Source: Artocarpus heterophyllus (taxonomy: Eukaryota > Streptophyta > Magnoliopsida > Rosales > Moraceae). Taken from it: a DNA stretch of 64,000 nt. The translations under genes were made by a program, and so were the position numbers. The notes under the pieces were generated by a model that saw nothing but the letters and a program-made list of their open reading frames with translations, ran no database searches and was not told where the DNA came from. Below, piece by piece: positions 1 through 10,833 of the stretch. Every line of letters starts with the position of its first letter. Positions within the stretch are counted from its first letter, which is position 1. The stretch spans positions 12,980,239-13,044,238 of the forward strand of contig CM046330.1 in assembly GCA_025403435.1 (NCBI GenBank), read 5' to 3'.

Positions 1-272
1 AAAATGAGGGTCAAGAGTAGTTGGAAAAGATATCCTTATGTCTCATCTAAAGACTTTAACACACATAATGCCAATATGACATTTTTGAGATTTATTAGAA
101 GTTCTAAGGCTTTTTAGTAATCATACTAAATAAATATAGGAGAATTTTAGAAAATTTAAAAATAGATAAAAATAAATATTATAAAATAAATTTAAATGAA
201 GCAATTTTTTTTTATACACTAAAAATTAATTTAATTACCTCAATACCCGTTAGGAGAATAACGGGTGTCACA
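1..272 (-). mobile_element. Partial LTR, second copy of the LOG-carrying retrotransposon family
   Basis: This segment matches 54065-54337 of the complete element almost base for base; I see two substitutions and one base missing in a T run. It ends in the same GGGTGTCACA terminus at 272. What follows (GATAAGAATT) is neither the polypurine tract nor the primer site of the complete element. The edge is therefore the outer boundary of either a solo LTR or a whole element extending left out of the window; in the latter case this would be its 5' LTR, read on the minus strand. GATAA is the candidate target duplication but cannot be tested from one side. Confidence 0.9.
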
Positions 273-2456
273 GATAAGAATTCGGCGATTTGAATCACCA
301 AGCTCCGACCAGGTCTTTTTCGAGGGAGTCATGGATAAATAGAATATTCAATGCTAGAAATGATGATGGTGGAGGAGATTTCTTCCCTCAGAGAAGAGGA
401 ATTTTACTTTGCAATCTTTGAGTATGTTTTGCAAAGCAATTAGATCTAAAAGTTGAAACATTTCTACAATAAATGTAAGAGCTTTTACTGCAGCATACTT
501 TTACTTTACACATGCTACTTACACTATAACCTACTTTTACTTTACAATGCAGCATGTGAAAACTTTACGCCGTAATAGTTTTAATTATGTAACTAGAACG
601 GTGTTTCCAAATGTACCCTTTGTTGAACAGATGCCATGTGGGGCCATGCGTTTTCCAAGGACGTTATCCTGGAATGCCAACATTCTCCCTGTAATCTTTG
701 TTTTAATCATCAAAAGAAAATTTTGACGTCTCAATTAAAACTTGAGCTTGTTGGGGTTTCTCCTATATCTGCACTAAAACAATATTGCGCCATATCAATG
801 TCTTACTTGTAGACTCAGCTTTAATCTTTTAAAGTTCGAATTACATGATTTTAAACTTACTACTACGTACTATTTTCGCAAGTGTATAATAATTGAAAAA
901 TGGCGTCAAGTGAACTTCTCTAACTATTAGTTAGCTAGTGCTCTTACTTTTGAACGAAAAACTCTTACTGTGAGTACCTGCTTGTCATTTCATCACGACT
1001 CCAGTGTCTCTGGCAAGATTGCATGTCCTTGAGATCACGAAATAATGGGATTATAGTGGCCTCTTTGAGACGAAAGGAAATTTGGCAAAAATAGTCTAAA
1101 TTACTTTCTTAGTTGTAAATAATGTAAAACTTTCATATGCTACAGTAACAATAAAAAAATCACTAGAGTGTAAAGCTCTCACATGCTACAGTAAAAATAT
1201 TCTAACCATCTTGCTAAATATCCTATAAACTAAAAATGGACCTCCTCATCTTCTTGTATTGTGTATGTCATATCTTTACAACGGCTATATATATATATAT
1301 AAGTTTCTCGCCGGAGGGGTGGGGCCTGTTATGGCCTTCAGTGAAAATACTTGTCCTAAAGTATGCTAACGTTAGTTACCCTCTTCTTGGACTTTCTATT
1401 ATCAAAAGGAAAAAAGAAAAAAAAAAAATCCTTACGTCAAAGGGGTTTGAATTATAAACATATTATACTGCTCATAAATATAGTGACAATGATATAGACG
1501 CTCACAAGGTTGGTATTCTTAGATTCAAATTTTATTTTATTTTTTTTTGTCGGCCGTTGTATTGTCACTTTGTTCCTGTATATTTCATCTCATGTTCTAC
1601 AGTGGGCCAGCCACGGAAACCTTAAGGAAAACATCTGCAGCGTTGATTTCATATGGCTTTACCGTTCCAATGAATCATGTAAACCATCAAAGGCTATGTG
1701 GAGTGAAGCATTTTTCAGCATCGTAAAATAATTGATTTATTTACATTTGTCGATAATTATCATGACCTAAAATTTTCCTCTACGCACCTTTTTGTCCATA
1801 TTGAGAGAATTTCTTTAGAAACTAGATGCATTATTTTTAACATTTTCATTTGGCCATGCCTATAAAAACATCAAGACTTGTTGATGAGAAGTCTCGGGTG
1901 ACAAATGTCACCCTCCCGAGTTTTCTTGGTTTCCCTACATGTTTTCCTTCTTGAACGCACATCTGTTCTTAGTTCAGGGATGCAAGATGGACCAGTTTTG
2001 TGGGAACATAAGATTCACTTGTTTCCTACTCTTTCAGGCTAGCTTAATTGACATATTCTTGCTTTTGTTCTTCGTCTTCCTTAATTTATTGAGTATTGAA
2101 TTCATTTGTTGCATTTGGTGTTTTCTTTTCTTTTGAACTCGTTTAAATTCAATCCAACAGAAGACCGATCGAAAGATCGGATGTGTGTGTTCTCTTCCGT
2201 CGCCCAGATTACAACAGTCAAGGGTATGAAAGGACGCTGAAAACGATTCTAAGATATCGGGCGATCGAGGATCAAGGAACTGCATCGGAAAGAAATTAAG
2301 AGGAATGTCTGTTCTTGCTTTTGCGCTCTTTCTTCTTATAACTATAGAGAGTCGGAGGGAAAGAGGCACATTGTCTGAATTCACTACAAAGAAAGAGGAA
2401 TTTATTACTGAACTCTTATGGAGCATGAAAAAAGCAGTTTCTGCAACGTCAAAACA
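273..2456. other. Intergenic region, no supported gene
   Basis: AT-rich DNA between the left LTR edge and the 3' end of the ADNT1-like gene. It holds short stretches resembling the MITE family seen near 18.5-20 kb (phrases such as GTAAAGCTCTCACATGCTACAGTA near 1170), a short TA microsatellite near 1288-1302, and homopolymer A and T runs. Around 2150-2560 base composition is more even and open frames of 80-145 codons exist on both strands, but I recognise no protein family or convincing splice structure in them. Confidence 0.5.
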
Positions 2457-2462
2457 TTTATT
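2457..2462 (-). terminator. Candidate polyadenylation signal of the ADNT1-like gene
   Basis: AATAAA on the minus strand about 220 bases downstream of the ADNT1-like stop codon (2684-2682), a usual distance for a plant 3' UTR. Plant poly(A) signals are loose, so the assignment is tentative. Confidence 0.4.
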
Positions 2463-2681
2463 GGCATACATATCAAATGGGGAGGTGAAAACCTACTCAT
2501 GTTCACAGAGGAAACATGGACGGGAAACAAGGGAAAGAAATTTATAAACAAGCTCAACCGCGACTACAAGCTTCGGAGAGGCAAAAAAGTAAAGAAATTA
2601 CCCCTAGTTTACCGTCTCTCTATTCCCTTGCCTACAAAAATACCACACATGTAAAACAAATATCATGGAGTTCTTCCTCCT

Positions 2682-5600
2682 TTAGTCAGATATCCTGATC
2701 TCCACACCTAAAATGTCCTTCACCATCTCGTACGTAACAAATGCAATTGCAATCGACGGCACAACCTGAGAGATTGGAGTGAAATCAAACTCATAAATCA
2801 ACCCAAAAATGCACTTTTTCTTTATCAACAAAATTTACTCAAATCAAGGATCCCTGAATGGTAGAAAGTTCAAAATGGGCGTTATTAGTCAGCGAGATGG
2901 ATTTCTTCAAAATGATTACATGATTTCAGAACCCTAACCTGTGGAACTTTGTAGCAACCAAACTTTATCATTGATAAATGGCCTCAATTTTTTCATTAAA
3001 AGGAAAAAAAGCTTAATCCTATAACCACGTGTACCTGAAAACGGATAACAATAAAAGAATTAAGACTCACCTTGACGGAATTGGGAATCAATCCCTTGTA
3101 CAATGCCCCAAAGCCCTCATGCCGAACAGTTTTTCTAAATGCATCAACCATGCCGTTGTATTCAAGTGGAGCCTTGCCCCTTCCATCACCAGTGACAACA
3201 GAAGCAGCATTGTTCCAACCCACCATCTGCATTCTCCGGCGAATAACATCAAGAGGGTAAGCAACAGTCTGCCCAACGGTTCCAGCAGCAGCTCCACAAG
3301 CCAGTCGGGTTGTAACGCTCAACTCATTGTTGTTGTCAACAAGCCCAAATGGTTTAGCTTTAACTAACCAGTCCTTTAGAGATTCATAGACGGCAAAGTT
3401 GAGACCAACATACGGAACCTGCAAGAAACAAATGGAAATTAAGTTCCAAATAAGCAGAAAAATTATATGTGCAAATCTTCCAAAAGTCGAGATCTAAATA
3501 GCAATTAAAGGTAAATGCAATACCTATTATGTGAGAAGTTAAGAGTACATCTATAGTACCAAGAGGTCTCTTCCTAGGTGTTATTGTTTGGTTCAATAGT
3601 AGAAGCATCAGGTTATCAAATAAGCTTAAAAATGCACTCTATATATCCAACAATATTGAAGAATAAGACAAACTCACTTAATCGGGACCAGTATGAGGAA
3701 CGCCCTTAACAGAAAGCTTTCTTCCTAAGTAGTGCAACTGCAAAGTAATATGTTCAGTGCAGGGCTTATATCACAATGTGATGTGCTTTAATTTGTTAGT
3801 ATAACCCATTCAGTAGCATTAATGTCCTCCCTATAGAGGCAAAAATTTGATTTCAAGACTCTTCCAGTACTATATAAGCTTCATCTTCTCGTATGCTCTC
3901 AACGAACCATTTCAATACCATATATATTTCATCCTTCTGGTGATGATTTCTGTCCCCAGTAACAAAGACATGAACTTTGTTTCTAATCTCAATCCAACTA
4001 CAACCCGGAACCCTCTTTAGTCCCTTTTCTTTCATTTCTCTTCTTACTTTTGAAACATTCTGCCATCTACCAGCTGCAGAATGTGCATTAGACAACATGA
4101 CATATGAAGACACATCCTCGGGATCCAAAGCCAGGATTTTGCGTGCTGCCAACTCCCCCAAACCCACGTTAGAGTGGATCATGCAGCCTCCAAGTAATGC
4201 TTTCCAAAACCCAACTCCTGGGTCAAATGGCAAATCATGAATAAACTCCTCAGCTTGTATAAAACATCCAGAGCGGGAAAGCAGATCAACCATACAAGCA
4301 TAATGCTCTGCTTTTAGCAAGCTGGGGTTCTCATGTCTTGCTTTATTAAAGTATGAGTAACCTTCTGTAACTAGACCGGCATGATTACATGCCCATAATA
4401 AGCCTAGAACTGTGACATCATTAGGTCGACAACCTGATTCTTGCATTCTTTCAAAAAAGCTAATAGCTTCATGCCCTCTGCCATTTTGAGCATAACCACA
4501 AATCACGGCATTCCACGATACAATGTTTCTTTCCCCAAGCTTATCGAAAACCAAGAGGCTAGTTTCCATGCTTCCACATTTGGCATAAAAACTTACAAGC
4601 GAATTGCCAACAAACACATCAGGCTTACCCAAGAACTTCACGGCACACGCATGAAAGCTTCTACCCATTCCAAGGGCTGCGACATTAGCAGCTGCAGTGA
4701 TTGCAGAAGGGAAAGTAGACTGATTAGGTATCAATCCTTCTCTAAGCAGGTCAACAAAAAGATTTAAAGCCTCTTCATTGTGGCCTGTCTGGCTGTAACC
4801 ACCAATCATTGCATTCCATGAAATGATGTTTCTCTCTGGCATCGATTTAAAAAGCTGATAAGCATCTTCAATCCTGTCCTTTTTTAGGTATCCACATATC
4901 AAAGTCGTGTAAGAAACAACATTGGGAACTCGGGTATCTTCAAAAGCTTTATACGCCTCCTCAATCACACTCAACTTACAGTATAAGTCCACAAACGCAC
5001 TTCCCACAAAGACATTTTTATGCAAGCCTATCTTTGTCGCGCATGCATGAAGTTGCTTGCCTATATGAATATCTCTTTGAGCAGTTGATGAGCGAACTAG
5101 ACTGCCAAATGTAAACTCATTGGGTCTGATATTTGATGCAAGCATTCTTGAAAAGAGATAGACAGCTTCTCCATGACGGTTCCACCGAACAAATCGCCCA
5201 ATTATAGCAGTGGCAGATACCACACTTAGATCAGTAGCTTGGTTGAACCATTCTAAAGCATCTAAAAATGCATTTGATCTAGAACAAAGGGAAACAGCTT
5301 CTGATTGCATTTGGATGGATGATGTTGCTAATTTAAAGCCATCAGATCTTGTTTTCAGGTTTTCAACGAGATGGGAAGATGCGGAGGTGTAAGTTTTCCT
5401 CTGAATGAACTGGGAAAATGAAAGGGGTTTCATCTGTGAGTTTGGGTGGGTACACTGGATCTTGGGGGGCTGAAATTCAATTAGCTAAGTGCGATGGCAG
5501 CATTAATTTACTTCCCCTTTGACCCCAAACGAAATATATTCATATGAATCTGGTAATGCTGTGAAACAAAATAACTAGACTAAGACCTAACAAGAACACC

Positions 5601-8600
5601 ATTAAGGAAACAAAATCCAAATAGCCAATCCAAATGAAATATCAGATGCTTTACTTCCAAACCTAACCATTGGAAGGGATGGAAAATACTATAGTGCGCC
5701 AACAACCCTCGTGTGTGCAGCAACTTCCTCATAGCTTTTGTCTCTTTCTCACTTTAAAAATTTTAAGTTGATGGAATGTATATGATTAGAAAGCAAAGAA
5801 AAAATTACTTACAACACCAATAACTGAAGGAAGCCAGCCTTTGTACAAAGCACGTGGACCTTCCTCTCTAAGCACAGTTGATAAAGCATGAAACATTCCC
5901 CTGTACTGGTATGGAGACTTATCTGTCTGTCCAGTTACGGAGAAAAGAAAATAACATCCAAGTGAAATGTACAAACTATAAAATTACAACTCCTTATTAA
6001 TAATGGATCAAAAGTATACTTAAGCACCATAAATCAAAACAATTCCCATGTCTTATGATAAAATAAACTTCGACAGAAATTTTTGCCAATATGAACAGAG
6101 AATATATTTTCCCTTGAAACAAAAGGAATGAAGTGACCATAATAAGCGTACCTGCACAGTTATTCTTCCTCGAACCATGTCCATTGGGTATGTTGCAGAC
6201 ATGGCAAGAATACCAGCACATGCCCCACCTCCAAGTCGTAAGAGAGGAGTCAGTTGAGCATCCTCTGCACATAGAAGGAAAAGACAACTCAGATAATCCT
6301 ATTTCCTATGCAACACCTTATTTCAATCTTTGATGTTGGAACTCCAGGACAGATGCAAAGATAATTTTAGCTATATCAATATCATAAGAGGTGCAAAAAT
6401 GCACCAGGACACATGGGTAGCCTATTCCTGGCCCAACAAAAGAGAAGCCCAACCTGGTTCAGCCCACACAGCAAAAGGGCTGGGTTAGTCTGATCAAAGA
6501 CCATGGGCCAAGTTGGCCCAGGTCTTCTTAATCCATGGGTCGGGCTAGCCCGTCCCAGTCCATGCCTACCATTTAAACCAGATACATCTTCAACTATTTT
6601 AAAAATATTTTTGCAGTCAAATGCATGTGTAAAAAATTAAGGCTTGCACCTTTGGTAGTATCATTTTTTGTACAAATTTATATTGATCATTAATCGTATT
6701 ATTAGAAAATGTTTATGATCTTCTACTCTTGATCACAAAGTGGTCCATTTTGAGTCGGCATAAATGGGCTTATGTTAGGCCACAATAGGCCAGTCCGGTG
6801 ATGGCCCATGGTTGCCCTGGTACGTTTGGTTGGTAGAGGTCTCAATTTTTATTTTGTAGTCCAAACTAGTTGGCCTGACCAAAAGGTGGGTTGGGTCACC
6901 CTAGTCAAAGCCAAACACATGCTTATAAAATTTGACCAGGCCAACTTGCATCTTTAGTTCCAGTATACATACAAAGCAGATATAACAAATGTTGTTAGAA
7001 AAAAGAAGCTGAAAGAGGGTATTGAACAAAAAAGACTCATGATGTGGAAATAAAAAATATAAATTCAACTTCTAGCTCAAATTATAAATCCTGTGTTGCT
7101 TTTTACGTAAAAAGAAAATCGAGAAAAATATTAGAAGTAGCCTCTAATAGCATTACACTTTACAGAAGAAGTGATGAGCGTCAGAAGCTAACCTATATTC
7201 CCAGAAAACATTAAAACTACTAGAACTATTAAATTAATTATAAAAAAAGCATCATGACATAACATGCTAAAGCTCAACATACCATTGCCAGTTTGTTTTT
7301 GATACAAAAGCAATATTCCCCTGCAAAAATCAGCAAAGAGTGATCGTCAGAAGGTACAAGGATATTATAATTAACAATGTAAAAAGGGCTGCATTTACAA
7401 GTCATAACAAAGTTATAAGGAAAGTGATCCCACAAGATAATAAAGGTGTATGGAAAAGGATGGACAGAAATCAATTAATTCTGCACTATTTCCTAAAACT
7501 ACTAGGTACGGATAAACCCTTTTTACACTGTAAAATAATGTAGAACTCTGATTCTCCTAGACACAAAAAATAGAATATTCAAACGCCTGGATGGCTACAA
7601 ATCTAATTCGTTGCTCAATGTAAAGTTATAAACATGTATCTCAAACTGAAAGACGTCCACAGAGTAGTTTCTTGGAACACAAAACAATGATCAGTCTCCC
7701 TCTTTGATGAATCAGAACGAGAATAGCATCTCAAGAAAGATTGACAACTCTGGTTTCCATGCAGAACATCATGCACACTAAAACCTGTAGAGCACATTCT
7801 TTTTTTGGTTTGAAGGATTTCACACCCCAGAAAATTTAGTTTTTTCATTTAAAAAAAAAGAATCAATTTCGCTGGAAAAATGGCATTTTAAACATTCAGC
7901 CAGTAACTAAAGAAACAAAAGGATGATAATACTTCATACAGAAGTAAAGAATATAGCAGTGAAATTTGACGAAAACATACTTAGAAGCTTGCTCGTAACT
8001 GAAAAACTTGACAGCAGAGTTTGGGACTATACGAGCACAATTGGTTCCATTTCCTTTAAATAATCCACGGAAACCTTCAGTTCGCCATATATATTTTAAG
8101 CCTTGAATTGTTCCATTGTATTTTATGTTATGGGGATTCTGAACCTGAAGAGTATAGGAACTAATTAATGCATTGTGAATTAAAATTTAGATGTGAAAAA
8201 CAAAGAAAGATGTATGGCATACATATATGTGTATATGCGTGAATGTATGTAAAACAACAACCAGATAAACAAACCTGTAGCAATATCTTCAGACGTTCTA
8301 AAGGAGCAACGGCTGTGCGAGACCTGCATGGCCATCAGAGAAAACTCTCAGAAAGTAAACTAAGTAGATGTCTTCAAACCCCAAGGAAACAAATCCAAGT
8401 ACAATATCACATCCTAAAGCGTTAAACCCCAACCCCCCCCCCCCCGCCCCCCGCAACGCGCGCGCGCACACACACAAAAGGCACAGTACTTTCAGTTGTT
8501 AGAGTAACCATTTCAGAGTTAAGGTTAAAGCTCAAAAAAAAAAAAAGTAATCAATTGTCAAAGGTTAAAAATAAAAACATTTTTCAGAGCTGATTCCACA

Positions 8601-9292
8601 TTCTTTCTTTTTTGATACACGAACAACGAATTTATCAAATTTTTAATCTCAGCTAGAAACAATTTTCCTCTGGAAAAAAAAAATCAGGGCTAAAGCATAA
8701 TCACTTCGCACCAGCCACAAAGAAACTGAAAATCAAAAACTTTCATGAACAAGTCAACCAGAAACCTTCTTCAATCAAAGGCATTAGTGGTAAAGACCCA
8801 CAAGATCTCACTAAACAATTGTCACTCAAAATTCGATAAGATTCAATAAACCCTAAACCCTAACTTAAAGAAGCAAACAGAAAATACATTTCCGACCTCA
8901 CAACATAAAATGAAATAAAAACCCCGCAGCAATGTTACAGCAAAATTTAAGAAAAGAAACGACACATATTTTCGACGCCATCATGATCAACCATTAAAAC
9001 TCGAAAGAAAAAAAAAAAAAAAACTGAGAATTTCAGCTGCAATTTTCCCCAAAACATAAAAATAACAACCACAAATTTCATCAACGAACAAAGCAAGAAT
9101 TCGAACAAAGACCGAAACTTACACTCCTCCAGCGACTCCACCGGCGACGAGAGACTTGCAAATGCTGAGGACGGCATAGTTCGGCGGCGCCTTTACCACA
9201 CTCTCCCTAGCTCTAGCCAGCTTGGCCTCCTCAGCCAGATTGACGATCTTCGAGACCGCAGATTCGCTCTGCTTAACATCCTCCGAAGCCAT
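2682..9292 (-). CDS. ADNT1: Mitochondrial adenine nucleotide carrier (ADNT1-like), 8 exons
   Basis: Spliced minus-strand gene. My exons are 9292-9123, 8323-8275, 8144-7981, 7320-7283, 6264-6152, 5926-5813, 3418-3071 and 2765-2682. All introns are GT-AG, the frame stays open and gives 359 aa, close to Arabidopsis ADNT1 (about 350). It starts MASEDVKQSESAV and ends GVEIRISD. The three mitochondrial-carrier repeats each have a P-x-[DE]-x-x-[RK] signature: PLERLK (64-69), PMDMVR (167-172) and PLDVIR (271-276), the last followed by RRMQM. The family sits in the mitochondrial inner membrane with six transmembrane helices; ADNT1 is known to exchange ATP for AMP or ADP. Assignment to ADNT1 rests on recalled similarity along the whole protein. 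Intron 6 (5812-3419) contains a complete PPR gene. Intron 1 holds an unusual C/CG/CA tract, and intron 4 a probable transposon remnant. Exon borders are by eye; no transcript was available. Confidence 0.93.
3853..5433 (-). CDS. PLS-class pentatricopeptide repeat protein (E/E+ type), nested in ADNT1 intron 6
   Basis: Intronless 526-codon ORF. PLS-class PPR motifs run from about residue 55 to 400, with typical phrases such as NIISWNAMIGGYSQTGHNEE (202-221) and NIVSWNAVICGYAQNGRGHE (303-322). The C-terminal E domain starts near FWKALLGGC (409-417) and runs into an E+-like segment (GCSWIEIRNKVHVFV, 477-491). There is no DYW deaminase domain. The first 30 residues are Ser/Thr-rich and basic with almost no acidic residues, consistent with an organelle presequence. 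Such proteins bind organellar RNA sequence-specifically, usually to specify C-to-U editing or processing in mitochondria or plastids. It most resembles, from memory, the Arabidopsis mitochondrial E-class protein At5g42450. It lies wholly inside intron 6 of the ADNT1-like gene, same strand: 379 bases after exon 6 and 434 before exon 7. A weak AT-rich TATA candidate lies near 5535. The RNA target cannot be predicted here. Confidence 0.93.
   Translation of the reverse strand: MKPLSFSQFIQRKTYTSASSHLVENLKTRSDGFKLATSSIQMQSEAVSLCSRSNAFLDALEWFNQATDLSVVSATAIIGRFVRWNRHGEAVYLFSRMLASNIRPNEFTFGSLVRSSTAQRDIHIGKQLHACATKIGLHKNVFVGSAFVDLYCKLSVIEEAYKAFEDTRVPNVVSYTTLICGYLKKDRIEDAYQLFKSMPERNIISWNAMIGGYSQTGHNEEALNLFVDLLREGLIPNQSTFPSAITAAANVAALGMGRSFHACAVKFLGKPDVFVGNSLVSFYAKCGSMETSLLVFDKLGERNIVSWNAVICGYAQNGRGHEAISFFERMQESGCRPNDVTVLGLLWACNHAGLVTEGYSYFNKARHENPSLLKAEHYACMVDLLSRSGCFIQAEEFIHDLPFDPGVGFWKALLGGCMIHSNVGLGELAARKILALDPEDVSSYVMLSNAHSAAGRWQNVSKVRREMKEKGLKRVPGCSWIEIRNKVHVFVTGDRNHHQKDEIYMVLKWFVESIREDEAYIVLEES
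6385..6956. mobile_element. Probable hAT-like remnant in ADNT1 intron 4
   Basis: A block unlike the rest of the intron, rich in GGCCCA, GGGCT and GGCCAGG words. Its edges read TAAGAGGTGCAA on the left and, in reverse complement, TAAAGATGCAAG on the right, resembling degenerate hAT terminal inverted repeats. I could not find an 8-bp target duplication (CAATATCA on the left, GTTCCAGT on the right), so limits and class are uncertain. Confidence 0.35.
8428..8476. repeat. C-run plus (CG)n(CA)n tract in ADNT1 intron 1
   Basis: A run of 13 C, then G, then six C, followed by alternating CG and CA dinucleotides. In the sense of the ADNT1-like gene this is a GT/GC alternating tract followed by G runs, about 105-150 bases before the 3' splice site of intron 1. 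Such sequence can adopt Z-DNA or G-quadruplex structure. Length may also be affected by assembly error in homopolymers. Confidence 0.85.
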
Positions 9293-9530
9293 TTACGATT
9301 CGAACTCGGCGACTAAACCCTCTTCTTCAAAACACCTGATCTGAGCCTTCCGACGGAAATTTCCGGCGATCGGTGGGTGGTATCGAGAACTCCGGTGAAT
9401 CCTATGGGAAAGCCCGGGACTGTCGCATACCCTTCGTCGGCGCAGGGCGGTCGGCGGCGTTCGACAGCGATGCTGGTGGGGAGAAGATGTGTGAGGAACG
9501 CGAAGGGCAAAGGCGAAACCGCGAGTGGCT

Positions 9531-9638
9531 TATATATAGACGCAGAGAAGAGAGAGAGAGAGAGAGTGGTGCCTGTTTTAGATGTAGTCGCGAGTGTTAC
9601 GTACGAGAAGGAAAGACGCCGCGGTTGGTGAACACGTG
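9531..9638 (-). promoter_or_regulatory. ADNT1 promoter: TATA box, CT tract and G-box
   Basis: On the minus strand TATATATA lies at 9538-9531, about 240 bases before the ATG at 9292, which suggests a 5' UTR of roughly 200 bases. Immediately upstream is a CT dinucleotide tract (plus-strand GA repeat at about 9548-9566). At 9633-9638 is a perfect G-box CACGTG in the palindromic context ACACGTGT, about 95 bases upstream of the TATA box. G-boxes of this form are bound by plant bZIP and bHLH factors, including ABA-response factors. The arrangement looks functional, but no start-site data are available. Confidence 0.6.
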
Positions 9639-9639
9639 T

Positions 9640-10014
9640 GAGAGCGAAGGGGTTGCAACTTTGTGGCCCACGAGGGCTCAGCGAACACTTTCGCAAAGAA
9701 CGAGGATGTTTGGGTTGTTTTCATAACGAGTGCGTTTGGTAAATCCGCCTCTAACTCTTACATTATAAAAAATTATGATTTAATATAGAATAAAAATATA
9801 TTATAATATAAAACTTTTATATATTATAGTATTTTAGTTTTAATTATGTTTTTAAAAGTCTTTATTAGTGTTCCTAATATACCACTTTTGATTATTGACT
9901 TCTTTAACTGTTAATGTTTTTGGCTACTATGTTTTCGGTTCAAAATGGTGATCAAAACATCCTATTAATCATCTTGATATCTTTTAAAAATATAAACACT
10001 TTTAATTTTTTTGT
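9640..10014. other. Upstream intergenic DNA, nothing recognised
   Basis: Between the ADNT1 promoter and the first hAT element. From about 9740 the sequence is low-complexity AT-rich DNA. I see no second promoter or gene facing away from ADNT1. Confidence 0.5.
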
Positions 10015-10825
10015 AGAGAGGTTAATTGTGCTCAGTTGTGTTTGATCCAAACCATAATCGACTAGGCTCGTGCGCATATTGCATCTTGCTAGGTATGTCC
10101 CACTAAAGTTCCATGTTATACACTGCTTGTACCAGTGAAGTTTAAAAATCATAGGCCCGACTCGACCTATAATCCTAACACATCTCATGCTCGTATTATA
10201 TTATATGCTTGACACAATATACTATTAGGCCATTGAGCCTTTCTAAATTATTTTTGGTATCATAACATAGTTTTTGTCTCTTAAAATGCTTTTCAAATAC
10301 AAAATGAAAATATAATTACATATTTTATTACTAAGAAAAAAAAAACTTGATGACATCATAAGTTCTACCGTGTATATATAATTCTTCCTGCTTCTTAGAG
10401 AATGAACAACTAATATCAAGAAAAGTTAACGCATCCTACCATATTGACACCTATGAAAAATCCATTATAAATACTATAAACCAATTAATATTTTTTAAGG
10501 TCAAACTAGTTAATTAAATTTTTTAGATATATATTTTTTAATTATTTACTTAATATTAGCCTGAAAATACATAATAAAAAATCGTATTTATCATGCTCCA
10601 TGAATCATATTGTGTTTGACTTGTACTCTTGTCATACTTATGCTTCTCATCATATCATGTTGTGTCAAATCCGCTTGCCTAAAACCATGAGCCCAACACG
10701 GCCCACCATCTCGTACCTTACTAAGCCTGATCCAATGTAATCTCGCGTCTTGTTGTGTGTGGTCTAAAATTTTTTCCCGATTGTACCACTGTACTTTTTG
10801 ACAACTAACCCAATTGGCATCTCTA
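10015..10825. mobile_element. Non-autonomous hAT transposon, copy 1
   Basis: The left end reads (T)AGAGAGGTTAATTGTG and the right end, in reverse complement, TAGAGATGCCAATTGGGTTA, giving related terminal inverted repeats. The 8-bp sequence TTTTTTGT occurs at 10007-10014 and again at 10826-10833, the target-duplication length of hAT elements. The interior has words such as CTCGTGCG, AACACATCTCATGCTCG and GAGCCCAACACGGCCC that recur in copy 2 at 49669-50428. There is no transposase ORF, so any movement would depend on an enzyme made elsewhere. Confidence 0.75.
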
Positions 10826-10833
10826 TTTTTTGT

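Noticed and set aside
2034..2471. 145-codon minus-strand ORF downstream of the ADNT1-like gene
   Set aside because: No recognisable domain, Lys/Ser-rich composition; it overlaps the probable 3' UTR end of ADNT1.
3384..3608. Small minus-strand ORF in the ADNT1 intron next to exon 7
   Set aside because: It overlaps only a few bases of exon 7 in another frame and has no similarity to any protein.
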